The notes under the pieces were generated by a model that worked only from the letters and a program-made list of their open reading frames with translations, had not been told where the DNA came from and searched no databases. From an uncultured Eggerthellaceae bacterium (GTDB taxonomy: Bacteria > Actinomycetota > Coriobacteriia > Coriobacteriales > Eggerthellaceae), in contig CAUDUM010000007.1 in NCBI GenBank assembly GCA_958452575.1, positions 99,580 through 163,579 of the forward strand: a stretch of DNA of 64,000 nt. Direction: 5' to 3'. Positions 8,566 to 16,642 of the stretch are shown here, one piece after another. Numbering within the stretch: position 1 is the stretch's first letter; every line of letters begins with the position of its first letter. Both the position numbers and the translations under genes were made by a program.

Positions 8566-9591
8566 GTGACGAAAAGACGGTGGCAACGATCGCGCGACGC
8601 GGTGGCGGGCGGCGTATGCGCCGGCTTTGCCGACATCTTGGGCGTCGATGCCGTCGTCGTCCGCATCCTTGCCGTGCTTTTGTGCTTGATGACGGCAGGT
8701 CTGGGCGTCATCGTCTATATCGTTTTGTGGATGCGCATGCCGCTTGCGCCCGAGGATCCGCTGCCGCTTGACGTGAAGCCGCATGAGGCGACGTCGGAAA
8801 CCTACGGCGCCATCGATATCGTATCGGACGAGGGTCCGGCAAAGGGCGCCTCCGCTCCGTCCAAGGCGGACATCGCCGCGCGCCGCGATGTGTACGCCGC
8901 CGCCGGGCATGTGCCGCCTCAGCCCCCGCTGGGGGCGCAGGCAGCCGCGGCCGCGGTCGCCTCCCGGATCGCCGCGGGCGTCTCTCCGACAGGCGACTAT
9001 CCGTCTCCTTCCGCATCCGCCGTCCCCGAAGGGGCCGTTGCGGAAAGCGCCCCGGCCTCCGCTGATTCCACGCCGGTCGCGCCGCGCAAGGTCCTGGCGC
9101 TTTCGCCGGTTGCGCGCTCGCTGCTGCTGTGGGCGTTTCTGGCCGTTGCGTTTGTCGGGCTGCTCCGCCTGCTGGGACTGGTCGTCCAGGGCGCCAGCTG
9201 GTGGCGTTTCTGGCCGCTGTTCTTCGTTTTGTCGGGCATCGCGGTGATGGCGGTTCCGGGCAAGAAGGGCGTTCGCATGGCCCATGCGGTCACGGGCTGG
9301 TTCATGGTGATGGCGGGAATCGTCGTCCTTCCCATGAGCGTGGGTTTGGTCCGCTGGATGTCGTTGGCCCCGTGGCTTGCGGCACTGTGGCCGCTGGCGT
9401 TGTTCGCGATCGCGTTCCTCGTCGTGGCGTGGATGCGCCGCTCGTGGCCCTGGGCGCTTGGAGCCGGCGTGCTGTTCGCGGTGTTCTGCGTGGTGGGTTT
9501 GCTGTTGTTCGCCGAACCGGGCGCGACGCCGTCCATCATCCTCGACCTGCCGCTCGGCCGCGACGTCGAGATCGCCTATCCGTTCAAGTAG
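8566..9591 (+). CDS. PspC domain protein with C-terminal membrane helices
   Basis: A 341-residue protein. Residues 1-60 are a PspC domain (RSRDAVAGGVCAGFADILGVDAVVVRI followed by one helix), as found in phage-shock and envelope-stress proteins. An Ala/Pro-rich linker of about 110 residues follows, then four to five hydrophobic helices (about 180-320). In actinobacteria PspC fused to extra helices is frequent, sometimes as part of a sensor-kinase locus, but no kinase or regulator is adjacent here. The GTG at 8566 is preceded by GGGGAGGCATT, which supports it as start. Role in envelope stress is inferred from the domain only. Confidence 0.85.
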   Translation: MTKRRWQRSRDAVAGGVCAGFADILGVDAVVVRILAVLLCLMTAGLGVIVYIVLWMRMPLAPEDPLPLDVKPHEATSETYGAIDIVSDEGPAKGASAPSKADIAARRDVYAAAGHVPPQPPLGAQAAAAAVASRIAAGVSPTGDYPSPSASAVPEGAVAESAPASADSTPVAPRKVLALSPVARSLLLWAFLAVAFVGLLRLLGLVVQGASWWRFWPLFFVLSGIAVMAVPGKKGVRMAHAVTGWFMVMAGIVVLPMSVGLVRWMSLAPWLAALWPLALFAIAFLVVAWMRRSWPWALGAGVLFAVFCVVGLLLFAEPGATPSIILDLPLGRDVEIAYPFK

Positions 9592-9686
9592 AGGTTGATC
9601 GGTTTCGGCTTCGAATGACGACCTGCGGAAGCGTGATTATGCGCCCTGTCAAGCGAACAAATGATGGAGAGCGTCTCCACAAAACT

Positions 9687-9716
9687 TTGCGATTCCCCAG
9701 CCCCCTACGGTAAAAT
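9687..9716 (+). promoter_or_regulatory. Candidate sigma-70 promoter of the lysozyme/SLT-like gene
   Basis: TTGCGA (9687-9692), an 18-base spacer and TAAAAT (9711-9716) form a plausible promoter. It implies a 5' leader of about 115 bases before the TTG start at 9840; the leader holds one small hairpin (CCCGT/ACGGG near 9792-9805). No riboswitch class was recognised in it. Confidence 0.5.
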
Positions 9717-9839
9717 ATCACCTGTCAAAACAGCATAGCGCTCTGTCTATTGCAGCAATCACACCCCCACAATCCAATAAGCTGCTCGACGCCCGTCTCG
9801 ACGGGTTGGTGCTAGTGCTGCGTGGAAAGGCAGTGTTTT

Positions 9840-10649
9840 TTGGCTAGTAAACGATATAAGCAGCGCAAGTCGAGCGTTGTCGTCAAGATGGTCATGGTGG
9901 CGTGCGTCTCCCTGATCATGGCGGGCTTCATCGGCTTCGGCATCGCCTCGGCAGGCAATGCGACCGCCAACGGCGGCGCGTTCGGCCTGAACGACGCGGT
10001 GTCAAAGAGCGCGGCGGAGGATCGTTCCATCATCGTGTCGGGCACCAGCGCGGCAACGGACGACTCTGTTCTCACCAACACCTCTCAACGAGACATCTCC
10101 CTCAACGTCCAAGCGATCGAGGAGCAGCTCGAGGCCGAGCGCCGTGCTGCCGAGGAGCTCGCACGTGCCGAGGAGCAGGCTCGTATCGCCGCCGCCGAGG
10201 AGGCCAAGGCGGTGCAGCAGGCCGCAGCCGCGCAGGATGCCGCCGCGGCGGATCTTGCCGCCCTGCCCGATGTCGACTGGAGCGTGGGCAAAGACGCCTT
10301 CGTCGCCGAGTGGACCGCCCGCATCGACGCCTATCTGGCAGGATCGCCCTTGGCGGGCATGGGATCCGTGTTCGCCCAGGCCGCATGGGACAACGGTGTC
10401 GACCCCCGTTTCTCCCCGGCCATCTCCAACACCGAAAGCTCCAAGGGCGCGCATTGCTTCCTCCCCCACAACGCATGGGGTTGGGGCAGCAGCGGCTGGA
10501 GCAGCTGGGAAGAGGCCATCAACGCGCATGTGGCCGGCTTGGCGAACGGCTACGGCTACTCGCTGACGTATGCGGCGGCGCAGAAGTACTGTCCGCCGAA
10601 CTACGACAACTGGTTCCACAACACGCTCTCGCAGATGATGATCATCTAA
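9840..10649 (+). CDS. Secreted lysozyme/SLT-like cell-wall protein with coiled-coil stalk
   Basis: A 269-residue exported protein. After a basic N terminus (ASKRYKQRK) there is one signal/anchor helix (VVVKMVMVACVSLIMAGFIGFGIA). Residues about 80-140 are a Glu/Ala/Arg-rich coiled coil, and the last 120 residues form a lysozyme/transglycosylase-like domain with the block FSPAISNTESSKGAHCF and HNAWGWGSSGWSSWEEAI. The Glu of NTESS is the likely catalytic acid. Such proteins trim peptidoglycan at the cell surface. The start is taken as TTG 9840, because GGAAAGG lies nine bases before it; a GTG at 9822 overlaps that site and would hide it. A strong terminator follows at 10698. Confidence 0.82.
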   Translation: MASKRYKQRKSSVVVKMVMVACVSLIMAGFIGFGIASAGNATANGGAFGLNDAVSKSAAEDRSIIVSGTSAATDDSVLTNTSQRDISLNVQAIEEQLEAERRAAEELARAEEQARIAAAEEAKAVQQAAAAQDAAAADLAALPDVDWSVGKDAFVAEWTARIDAYLAGSPLAGMGSVFAQAAWDNGVDPRFSPAISNTESSKGAHCFLPHNAWGWGSSGWSSWEEAINAHVAGLANGYGYSLTYAAAQKYCPPNYDNWFHNTLSQMMII

Positions 10650-10697
10650 CCGTCGATCGTGCGGAGTGCCGGGGCGCAGAACGGAGCTGGACGCACC

Positions 10698-10732
10698 AAG
10701 GGGTTGCAGCTGAGGGCTGCAGCCCCTTTTTT
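10698..10732 (+). terminator. Rho-independent terminator
   Basis: AAGGGGTTGCAGC (10698-10710) pairs with GCTGCAGCCCCTT (10716-10728) with one G-U pair and a 5-nt loop, followed directly by a run of T. It ends the lysozyme-like gene. Confidence 0.9.
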
Positions 10733-10812
10733 CGTGGCGCGTGCGGTAGAATTGGCGCTGCGCCGTGCGTCGCCCGACGCGCGGCGGATATGAGCTTTGG
10801 GAAGGGAGCCGT

Positions 10813-11475
10813 GTGAGCAGCAACGTCATCGTGGTGGGATGCGGACGAGTGGGTTCGCAGCTTGCCAACATGCTTTCCGACAACGGCGACAACGTATGTG
10901 TGATCGACCGAAACGCCGATGCGTTCGCCAATCTGGGCCGCAACTTCAACGGCGCCACCGTCCAGGGGATCGGCACCGACAGCGACACGCTTGAGAAAGC
11001 CGGCGTCGAGGAGTGCGATGTGCTGGCGGCCGTCACGCAGTTCGACAACACCAATTTGATGGTGGCGCGCGTGGGAGGCCTGCTTTACGACGTCCCCCAC
11101 GTGATCGCCCGCCTTTACAACCCCGATCACGAGCGCGCTTACATGCAGCTCGGCATCGACTACGTGTGCGGCACCTCCCTTGTGGCCGAGGACGTGTTCG
11201 GCAAGATCGTTTCCGGCCATGGATCCCACCTGGACACGTTCGGGGAGTTCGAGGTGCTGCGCTTCTCGCTTGATCTGAGCTGGGCGGACAAGCGCACCGT
11301 GCGCGCCGGCGAGCTGGAGCGCGACCACGATATCCGCGTGGTGGCTTTCGAGCGCAGCGATGGCTCGGCAAGCTCCATCCCCACCAAGGACTCCATCCTC
11401 TACCATGGCGATTCGCTGCTGGTGTGCATCAGGCACGACCTCATCGATTCGTTCTCCAAATACATCCAGGAATGA
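10813..11475 (+). CDS. TrkA-family potassium uptake regulator (first of two)
   Basis: A 220-residue cytoplasmic regulator of Trk/Ktr potassium channels. The N-terminal RCK Rossmann domain begins SSNVIVVGCGRVGSQLANML, with the GxGxxG nucleotide-binding loop and the acidic CVIDRN end of strand 2; a TrkA-C ligand domain follows from about residue 140. It should bind NAD(H)/ATP or c-di-AMP and gate a membrane partner that is not in this window. GTG 10813 follows GGGAAGGGAGCC. A second, different TrkA protein is encoded 190 bases downstream, which fits a two-subunit gating ring. A family A repeat lies between the two genes. Confidence 0.9.
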   Translation: MSSNVIVVGCGRVGSQLANMLSDNGDNVCVIDRNADAFANLGRNFNGATVQGIGTDSDTLEKAGVEECDVLAAVTQFDNTNLMVARVGGLLYDVPHVIARLYNPDHERAYMQLGIDYVCGTSLVAEDVFGKIVSGHGSHLDTFGEFEVLRFSLDLSWADKRTVRAGELERDHDIRVVAFERSDGSASSIPTKDSILYHGDSLLVCIRHDLIDSFSKYIQE

Positions 11476-11478
11476 GGG

Positions 11479-11632
11479 GTTCCGCCGACTTGCCAGCCGG
11501 CGGAACCTGCCGACGCTGCAGCGTTCTTCGGCACCGCGCCTCGCGGCGATGACGGGGGCTCGCGTACCGAAGTGCGCTTCGCCTCCACCGTCCCCACGAT
11601 TCGCGGCACCGGAGAAGCCCTCGCTGACAGCA
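11479..11632. repeat. Dispersed intergenic repeat family A, copy A1
   Basis: Starts with a hairpin GTTCCGCCG...CGGCGGAAC (with one mismatched base inside), continues with nnGCCGACGCTGC, a variable middle containing GTACCGAAGTGCGCTTCGCC, and ends with CTCGCTGAC. The same order of blocks occurs at 21714-21800 and 26125-26287, and the first half at 56517-56556. The terminal GTTACGAAC block of the other copies is missing here. Confidence 0.8.
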
Positions 11633-11666
11633 TGGGCAAATGCATATCAAACCAGGAGGTGGTTGT

Positions 11667-12338
11667 ATGTACGTAGTCATCATGGGCGGCGGCAAGGTGG
11701 GCGAATACCTTGCGACGGTCCTTCTGAACAGCGGCAACGAAGTGGCTTTGATCGAGAACGATCTGGCGACGGCAGACAAGCTCTCCATCGTGCTGCAGGG
11801 CAGCTACATGGTCATCCACGGCGACGGCTGCGATTCCAAATACCAGGAAGACGCCGGTATCCGCCGCGCCGATGTGTTCGTGGCCGCCACCGGCCAGGAC
11901 GACAACAATCTGGTGTCGTGCGAGATCGCGCAGCGCGTGTTCAGCGTGCCGCGCTGCATCGCGCGCGTCAACCACCCCAAAAACCTGCGCATCTTCAAGG
12001 AGGTGGGCATCGAGTGCGTCTCGTCGACCACCCTCATCGCCAACCTCATCGAAGAGGAGACGCTTCTGGGCAGCGTGAGCGTCGCGTCATCGCTCACGCA
12101 CGGCAACGTCGTGCTGACCGAGATCCGCGTTCCGCGCATGCGCCTGCATTCCAACGAGACCGGCGTCCGCGCGCTCGACATGCCCATGCCCGAGAACAGC
12201 CTGATCGTGGCCGTTTCCACGACCGACGACGTGCAGGTGGTGGGCGAGGACACCTATCTGATGCCGGGCGACACCGCCATCATCGCGGCCGACAACGAGG
12301 TCCTCGACGAGGTGCGCTCCCTCTTCCGCGGACTGTAG
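11667..12338 (+). CDS. TrkA-family potassium uptake regulator (second of two)
   Basis: A 223-residue RCK protein beginning MYVVIMGGGKVGEYLATVLL, again with the GxGxxG loop, the acidic ALIEND end of strand 2 and a C-terminal TrkA-C domain from about residue 140. It differs clearly from the neighbouring TrkA protein, so the two are paralogues rather than a recent duplication. The start at 11667 has AGGAGGTGG six bases upstream; an in-frame ATG at 11640 has no ribosome site and is not preferred. Together the two proteins probably form the cytoplasmic ring of one potassium channel. Confidence 0.9.
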   Translation: MYVVIMGGGKVGEYLATVLLNSGNEVALIENDLATADKLSIVLQGSYMVIHGDGCDSKYQEDAGIRRADVFVAATGQDDNNLVSCEIAQRVFSVPRCIARVNHPKNLRIFKEVGIECVSSTTLIANLIEEETLLGSVSVASSLTHGNVVLTEIRVPRMRLHSNETGVRALDMPMPENSLIVAVSTTDDVQVVGEDTYLMPGDTAIIAADNEVLDEVRSLFRGL

Positions 12339-12363
12339 GAGCAACGCGCCGCGTCGGGCAGGG

Positions 12364-12369
12364 TATAAT
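12364..12369 (+). promoter_or_regulatory. -10 box TATAAT upstream of purB
   Basis: A perfect TATAAT lies 38 bases before the GTG start of purB and 26 bases after the trkA stop. No good -35 hexamer is present at the expected distance, so strength is uncertain. Confidence 0.45.
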
Positions 12370-12407
12370 CAGCACAGCATGTATCAAGGCGAGGGAAAGG
12401 CACGCTG

Positions 12408-13751
12408 GTGATCAACCGCTACACGCGCCCCGAGATGGGGCATATCTGGACGCTTCAGAACAAGTTCGACATCTGGCAGGAGATCGAGGTGCTGGCGTGC
12501 GAGGCCCAGGCCGAGCTGGGCCAGGCGGGCATCACCAAAGAGGAGGCCAAATGGATCCGCGATCATGCCGGCTGCACGGCCGAGCGCATCGCCGAGATCG
12601 AGAAGGTCACCAACCACGACGTTATCGCCTTCACCACCGACATGGCCGAGCACATCGACGCTGACGTGCCCGAGGGCGAGCCCAAGCCGAGCCGCTGGGT
12701 CCACTACGGCATGACCTCGTCCGATCTGGGCGACACGGCACTTTCCTATCAGATCACGCAGGCGATCGACATCATCCTGGCCGACATCAAGCAGTTGGGC
12801 GAGACGTGCAAGCGCCGCGCGTTCGAATTCAAAGACACCCTGTGCGTGGGACGCACGCACGGCATTCACGCCGAGCCGATGACCTTCGGCATGAAGTTCG
12901 GCAGCTGGGCGTGGGCGCTCAAGCGCGCGCAGACCCGCATGGAGCAGGCGCGCGAGGTTGCCGCGACGGGCGCCATCAGCGGTGCGGTGGGAACGTATTC
13001 CAGCATCGATCCGTTCATCGAGCAGTATGTGTGCGAGAAGCTGGGCCTCACGCCCGACCCGCTGTCGACGCAGGTGCTCGCGCGCGACCGCCACGCCCAG
13101 GTGATGTGCGGCCTTGCCACCGTCGCCGCCACGCTCGAGTCCATCGCGATGCAGGTGCGCCTGCTGCAGCAGTCCGACGTCATCGAGGCGGAGGAGCCGT
13201 TCGCCAAGGGCCAGAAGGGCTCTTCGGCCATGCCCCACAAGCGCAACCCCATCACCGCCGAGCGCGTGTGCGGCCTGGCGCGCGTGGTCAAAGCCAACGC
13301 CCAGGTGGCGCTTGACAACGTGGCGCTGTGGTACGAGCGCGACATCAGCCATTCCGGCACCGAGCGCGTTGCGTTGGCCGACAGCTTCACGGCGCTGGAC
13401 TACATGTTCGGCAAGATGCAGTGGATGCTGGACGGTCTGCAGACCTATCCCGACAAGATGGAGCACAACCTGTGGCGCACCCGCGGTTTGATCTTCAGCT
13501 CCAAGGTGCTGCTGGCGCTGGTGCAGACGGGCATCACGCGCGAGGAGGCCTACGTCATCGTGCAGCGCAACGCCATGAAGGTGTGGGCGGACATCCAAAA
13601 CGCCGTCGACGGGCCGACGTATCGCGAGAACCTCGAAGCGGATCCGGAGGCGAACCTGTCCCAGGATACCCTCGACGAGATCTTCGATCCGTGGGACTTC
13701 CTCACCCGCAAGGACGCTGTGTTCGAGCGTTTGGAGAAGCTGGAGTTCTAG
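12408..13751 (+). CDS. purB: Adenylosuccinate lyase
   Basis: Catalyses two beta-eliminations in purine synthesis: SAICAR to AICAR plus fumarate, and adenylosuccinate to AMP plus fumarate. The 447-residue protein has the fumarase/aspartase-superfamily signature GSSAMPHKRNP (around residue 268), the histidine loop GRTHGIHAEPMTFG (about 148) and TSSDLGDTALS (about 105). Length fits the bacterial enzyme. GTG 12408 is preceded by GGGAAAGG at good spacing. The gene is transcribed alone and followed by a strong 13-bp hairpin. Confidence 0.97.
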   Translation: MINRYTRPEMGHIWTLQNKFDIWQEIEVLACEAQAELGQAGITKEEAKWIRDHAGCTAERIAEIEKVTNHDVIAFTTDMAEHIDADVPEGEPKPSRWVHYGMTSSDLGDTALSYQITQAIDIILADIKQLGETCKRRAFEFKDTLCVGRTHGIHAEPMTFGMKFGSWAWALKRAQTRMEQAREVAATGAISGAVGTYSSIDPFIEQYVCEKLGLTPDPLSTQVLARDRHAQVMCGLATVAATLESIAMQVRLLQQSDVIEAEEPFAKGQKGSSAMPHKRNPITAERVCGLARVVKANAQVALDNVALWYERDISHSGTERVALADSFTALDYMFGKMQWMLDGLQTYPDKMEHNLWRTRGLIFSSKVLLALVQTGITREEAYVIVQRNAMKVWADIQNAVDGPTYRENLEADPEANLSQDTLDEIFDPWDFLTRKDAVFERLEKLEF

Positions 13752-13785
13752 CAGCACGGCCTTGGCTGCGAAGTTCTGGTTGCGT

Positions 13786-13819
13786 GGGAGCCGCCCCTTG
13801 TCGTGCAGGGGCGGCTCCC
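13786..13819 (+). terminator. Hairpin after purB
   Basis: A perfect 13-bp stem (GGGAGCCGCCCCT with AGGGGCGGCTCCC) and an 8-base loop. There is no T run directly after it, so it may slow rather than end transcription by the classic route. Confidence 0.6.
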
Positions 13820-13842
13820 GTGGCGCGGAAACAGAAGCGAAA

Positions 13843-13881
13843 ATCTCGCAGTTTTGAGCATTGCCTTCAAAACTGCGAGAT
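13843..13881. repeat. Perfect 15-bp inverted repeat
   Basis: ATCTCGCAGTTTTGA (13843-13857) pairs exactly with TCAAAACTGCGAGAT (13867-13881). Related words recur in the same spacer: CTCGCAAAAATGAGC at about 13884, TTTTGAGCA near 14016 and TTCATTTTTGCGAGATAT near 14030, so the whole spacer 13840-14050 is built from copies of one palindromic unit. Confidence 0.8.
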
Positions 13882-13896
13882 AACTCGCAAAAATGA

Positions 13897-13935
13897 GCCG
13901 AAGGGGGCAGGGAATCGATCCTTGCCCCCTTCGGC
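13897..13935. terminator. Hairpin, probable bidirectional terminator
   Basis: GCCGAAGGGGGCA pairs with TGCCCCCTTCGGC around a 13-base loop, and is followed by TTTGCG. It lies between purB (plus) and the minus-strand gene ending at 14076. Confidence 0.65.
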
Positions 13936-14075
13936 TTTGCGATAGGTAGCTGCGTTTTGGTTGGACAGCACGTTCCCTGCTGTCATCTGTGCTCAAAGCC
14001 GCGAATTAACTCGTCGTTTTGAGCATGATGTTCATTTTTGCGAGATATCTGCTCAGCAATGCTCGGGGCTCGGGG

Positions 14076-14393
14076 TTACAGCCCTTTCAGATCCTCGTCA
14101 GTGAAGTCGTACAGGTCGCGGATCGCGTTGATCTTCTGGTTGGCGCGGACGAACTTCTGAACCCCCAAGCCGAGCACGCCGCAGGCGCACACGGCGGTGG
14201 CGAACGTGACGATGCTGATGATCATGTTCTCATACGGCAGGATTCCGTTGCTTTGCAGCACCGGGATGCCCATGATGGCAACGACGGCCAGGATGCCGCC
14301 GACGGCGGTGAGCATGATGCCGCTGCGGCGATTGGCCCTCAGACGGGGGATTTCCATCAACGCGCGGTCGCGGCGCATCTTCTTTTTGGACAT
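14076..14393 (-). CDS. Small two-helix membrane protein of unknown function
   Basis: A 105-residue protein that I do not recognise. It starts with a very basic stretch (MSKKKMRRDRALMEIPRLRANRR), has two hydrophobic helices (about residues 27-45 and 57-82) and ends with a charged helix rich in acidic residues. The ATG at 14393 has AAGGAG six bases upstream on the minus strand; a longer reading from 14438 has no such site. It is 170 bases downstream of the SpoVA-like gene on the same strand and may share its transcript. Confidence 0.65.
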   Translation of the reverse strand: MSKKKMRRDRALMEIPRLRANRRSGIMLTAVGGILAVVAIMGIPVLQSNGILPYENMIISIVTFATAVCACGVLGLGVQKFVRANQKINAIRDLYDFTDEDLKGL

Positions 14394-14567
14394 GCGGTGC
14401 TCCTTCTCGAAGGAAAACGGGGCGTCCGCCGCGCTCATCCTTCCGTCATCGTTGTGCGCATGCAGGCCATTCTAGCGGAAAGCCGCCCCGCCCGAAAGGA
14501 CGGCGCGGCTTTCCGAAACGTTGCCGATGGCCGTTGCCGGACGCTGCGGCGATGCCGCGCGTTCGAC

Positions 14568-15458
14568 TTACGCCTTCCTGTCGGTAAGCTGGGCCTCGAA
14601 GCCGAGATGCTCGAGCGAGGTCAGCGCCTGCTGCTTGTGCACCTCGCGCAGCGGCGTGCGGCCGAACTTGGCGTTGTAGATGAAGAAGGTGAACAGGGCC
14701 GTGATAGCCAGGCCGGCAACCGCGAGCAGGAACGAGCCCAGGTGCAGCAACGCGGTGTCGACATGGCCGAGGAACAGGTCCAGGCCGACGTTGTACATGT
14801 TGTAGCCGCCGACGGTGATCATGACCGAGAAGCCCTCGCCGGAGAAGTTGGCAAGCGCCGTGGAGATGCCCGAGGGGGCCAGGATGCAGCCAACCATCCA
14901 GGCAGTGATCAGGATGTGCAGGTGATTGACCTTGGGCGTGATGCGCTGGACGACCATGTACAGGCACTGGAAGATCGCGGCGAGCAGGCCGCCCACGACG
15001 AACGCCCAGAAGAACAGCATGCCGCCCTCGGTCTTGGGCACCTCGATGATGTGGTTGTTCAGGCCGGTGGCGCCGCAGGCGAAGCCGATGGCGATGCAGA
15101 TGGCGGCGAACAGCACGTTGAACCACACGACGAACCACACGCAGTTCCACACGCACTTGCCGAACTTCTCGTTGGCGGTGGTCCAGGGGCCGACGGCCTT
15201 CATGCCCACGGCCATGGCGAAGCCGGAGAACGGAAGCAGTGCGCCGAAGTCGCCCCACTCCTCAACATGCTGGTACACGGCGAAGCCGCCCAGGATGCAG
15301 CCGATGACGCCCATGCTCACAAGCGTCGCACCGCCCGTGAAAAACTCCATGGGGGTGCCGGTCAGGGCGAACTGCCAGAACGACAGGATCGCCTGGGCGA
15401 TAAGCGCGAACATACCGCCGATCAAAAATGCGTACACGATGCTTTTAGGCTGTTTCAT
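14568..15458 (-). CDS. SpoVA-like (SpoVAC/SpoVAE type) integral membrane protein
   Basis: A 296-residue protein with about eight transmembrane helices. Its first half (YAFLIGGMFALIAQAIL, then GGATLVSMGVIGCILGGFAVYQHV and GALLPFSGFAMAVGMKAV) follows the order of motifs of SpoVAC/SpoVAEb proteins, which form the dipicolinic-acid channel of endospores. The second half looks like a diverged repeat with LHILITAWMVGCILAPSGISTALANF. SpoVA proteins are about 120-150 residues, so this would be a double-length form. Coriobacteriia are not known to form spores, so a vegetative transport role is more likely. The assignment is by eye; an unrelated eight-helix permease is the alternative. Confidence 0.6.
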   Translation of the reverse strand: MKQPKSIVYAFLIGGMFALIAQAILSFWQFALTGTPMEFFTGGATLVSMGVIGCILGGFAVYQHVEEWGDFGALLPFSGFAMAVGMKAVGPWTTANEKFGKCVWNCVWFVVWFNVLFAAICIAIGFACGATGLNNHIIEVPKTEGGMLFFWAFVVGGLLAAIFQCLYMVVQRITPKVNHLHILITAWMVGCILAPSGISTALANFSGEGFSVMITVGGYNMYNVGLDLFLGHVDTALLHLGSFLLAVAGLAITALFTFFIYNAKFGRTPLREVHKQQALTSLEHLGFEAQLTDRKA

Positions 15459-15832
15459 ACATCTCCCTCCCAGATAATGAAGCCTTAGCCTTGGATGTGC
15501 CTGATAACAGGCGATTCAATTGTGTGCCGGCTTGCGACGTGCCGGCGCGTCGACGCCGCCCCTCCCATGGCGCGGCGCATAAGCGACGCTTAATTATAAC
15601 GGGCGTATGCCGATTGTCACGTGGGGAAACGCAACTTATCGGCGTGTTTTTCAGGTAAAAGCGGAAAACGCCGCCACCGTCAGGCTTAGAGGATGGGCGA
15701 GCCTTTGAACTGAACCCCGATAGCGGGACCGGAAACAAAAGTTTTCAGTCCCGCGTGTCTTTGAGGGATGATTCCTTGAAGCAAGGAACGGAGGTCAGGG
15801 CCGAAGCGGCGAGGAGCCGATGCCCTTCGCTG
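15459..15832. other. Gene-free spacer with hairpins
   Basis: No gene is supported. A minus-strand TATAAT (15599-15594) with a weak GTGACA 15 bases farther upstream may serve the SpoVA-like gene. A hairpin with a 14-base arm (GCGGGACCGGAAAC with GTTTTCAGTCCCGC, 15723-15754) and a second one (TTCCTTG/CAAGGAA, 15772-15788) lie toward the end of the metallo-hydrolase gene and may terminate it. Confidence 0.5.
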
Positions 15833-16642
15833 CTAGATGCCGAAAGACAGCCCGTCTGAGGCGGCGCGCACGCGGCCGTCGTATTGGCGCAGGAACTCCT
15901 CCAGCTCGCTCAGCGTGATGGGCTCGGCGTAGTGCATGCACAGATGCGTGAGGAAGATCGTGCCTGCCTCGAGCTCCAGGCCCTCTTCGATGGTCTCCTG
16001 GACGCTGTGATGCTGATCGGTGGGGCAGCTTTTCCAATAAGTGGCGTCCAGGGCAAGGAAGTCGACGCCGCGCACGCGCTCTGCGGTGGCCTCGGGCAGC
16101 TTGCCGGTATCCGAGGCGTAGAACAGGCGCTTGGCCGGCGTTTCGATCAGGTACCCGTAGGTGCCGGGCGCATGGTGCACGGGCAGCGCGGTGTAGCGCA
16201 CGTCATCGATCTCGATCGACTCGTAGGGCATGATCTCGTGCGTGTCCAGGCAGTACGTCATGTAGTGGTACTCGTGCGCGATGGTTTCGAGCGTGCCGGG
16301 GCTGGCATAGGTCGGCAAGGGGGATTTGGTGCGCAGCTGGACCATGTACTCGAGCTCCTCCATGCCGCCGATGTGGTCGGAATGCCCGTGCGTCACCAGC
16401 AGCCGATCGATCGCGCGCACACCCTCGCGGTTGAGCTGGTGGCGCACGTCGGGCGGCGTGTCGATGAGCGTCGTGGGCCCGCCTTCGCCGACCCTTCGCA
16501 CCATCGCGCCGCAGTCGCCGCGCCGGGCCTGCGGATGCATGCGCGCCTCTTGGCAGGCGGGGCACTCGCAGAAAAACGCCGGCACGCCGCAACCGGCGCC
16601 GGTCCCCATGAACGTGAAAGTGTGGGTGAGGCTCTCTGCCAT
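15833..16642 (-). CDS. PhnP-like MBL-fold metallo-hydrolase
   Basis: A 269-residue metallo-beta-lactamase-fold hydrolase. It carries the metal motif THGHSDHIGG (HxHxDH type), a downstream LPVHHAPGTYGYLIE histidine strand, YASDTGKLPE and the final FLTHLCMHYAEP. The N-terminal GTGAGCGVPAFFCECPACQEAR block with its cysteines is typical of the PhnP group, whose namesake cleaves a cyclic ribose phosphate in phosphonate use. No phn genes are nearby, so the substrate is open. The ATG at 16642 has GAGGAAGGG on the minus strand upstream; the longer frame to 16804 lacks such support. The gene diverges from the molybdoenzyme operon. Confidence 0.85.
   Translation of the reverse strand: MAESLTHTFTFMGTGAGCGVPAFFCECPACQEARMHPQARRGDCGAMVRRVGEGGPTTLIDTPPDVRHQLNREGVRAIDRLLVTHGHSDHIGGMEELEYMVQLRTKSPLPTYASPGTLETIAHEYHYMTYCLDTHEIMPYESIEIDDVRYTALPVHHAPGTYGYLIETPAKRLFYASDTGKLPEATAERVRGVDFLALDATYWKSCPTDQHHSVQETIEEGLELEAGTIFLTHLCMHYAEPITLSELEEFLRQYDGRVRAASDGLSFGI

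Noticed and set aside
9717..9839. c-di-AMP (ydaO) riboswitch before the lysozyme-like gene
   Set aside because: Context would fit, but the conserved core words are missing and the leader seems too short.
15445..15738. Minus-strand frame of 97 codons upstream of the SpoVA-like gene
   Set aside because: It overlaps the SpoVA-like start and its probable promoter and has no recognisable domain or ribosome site.
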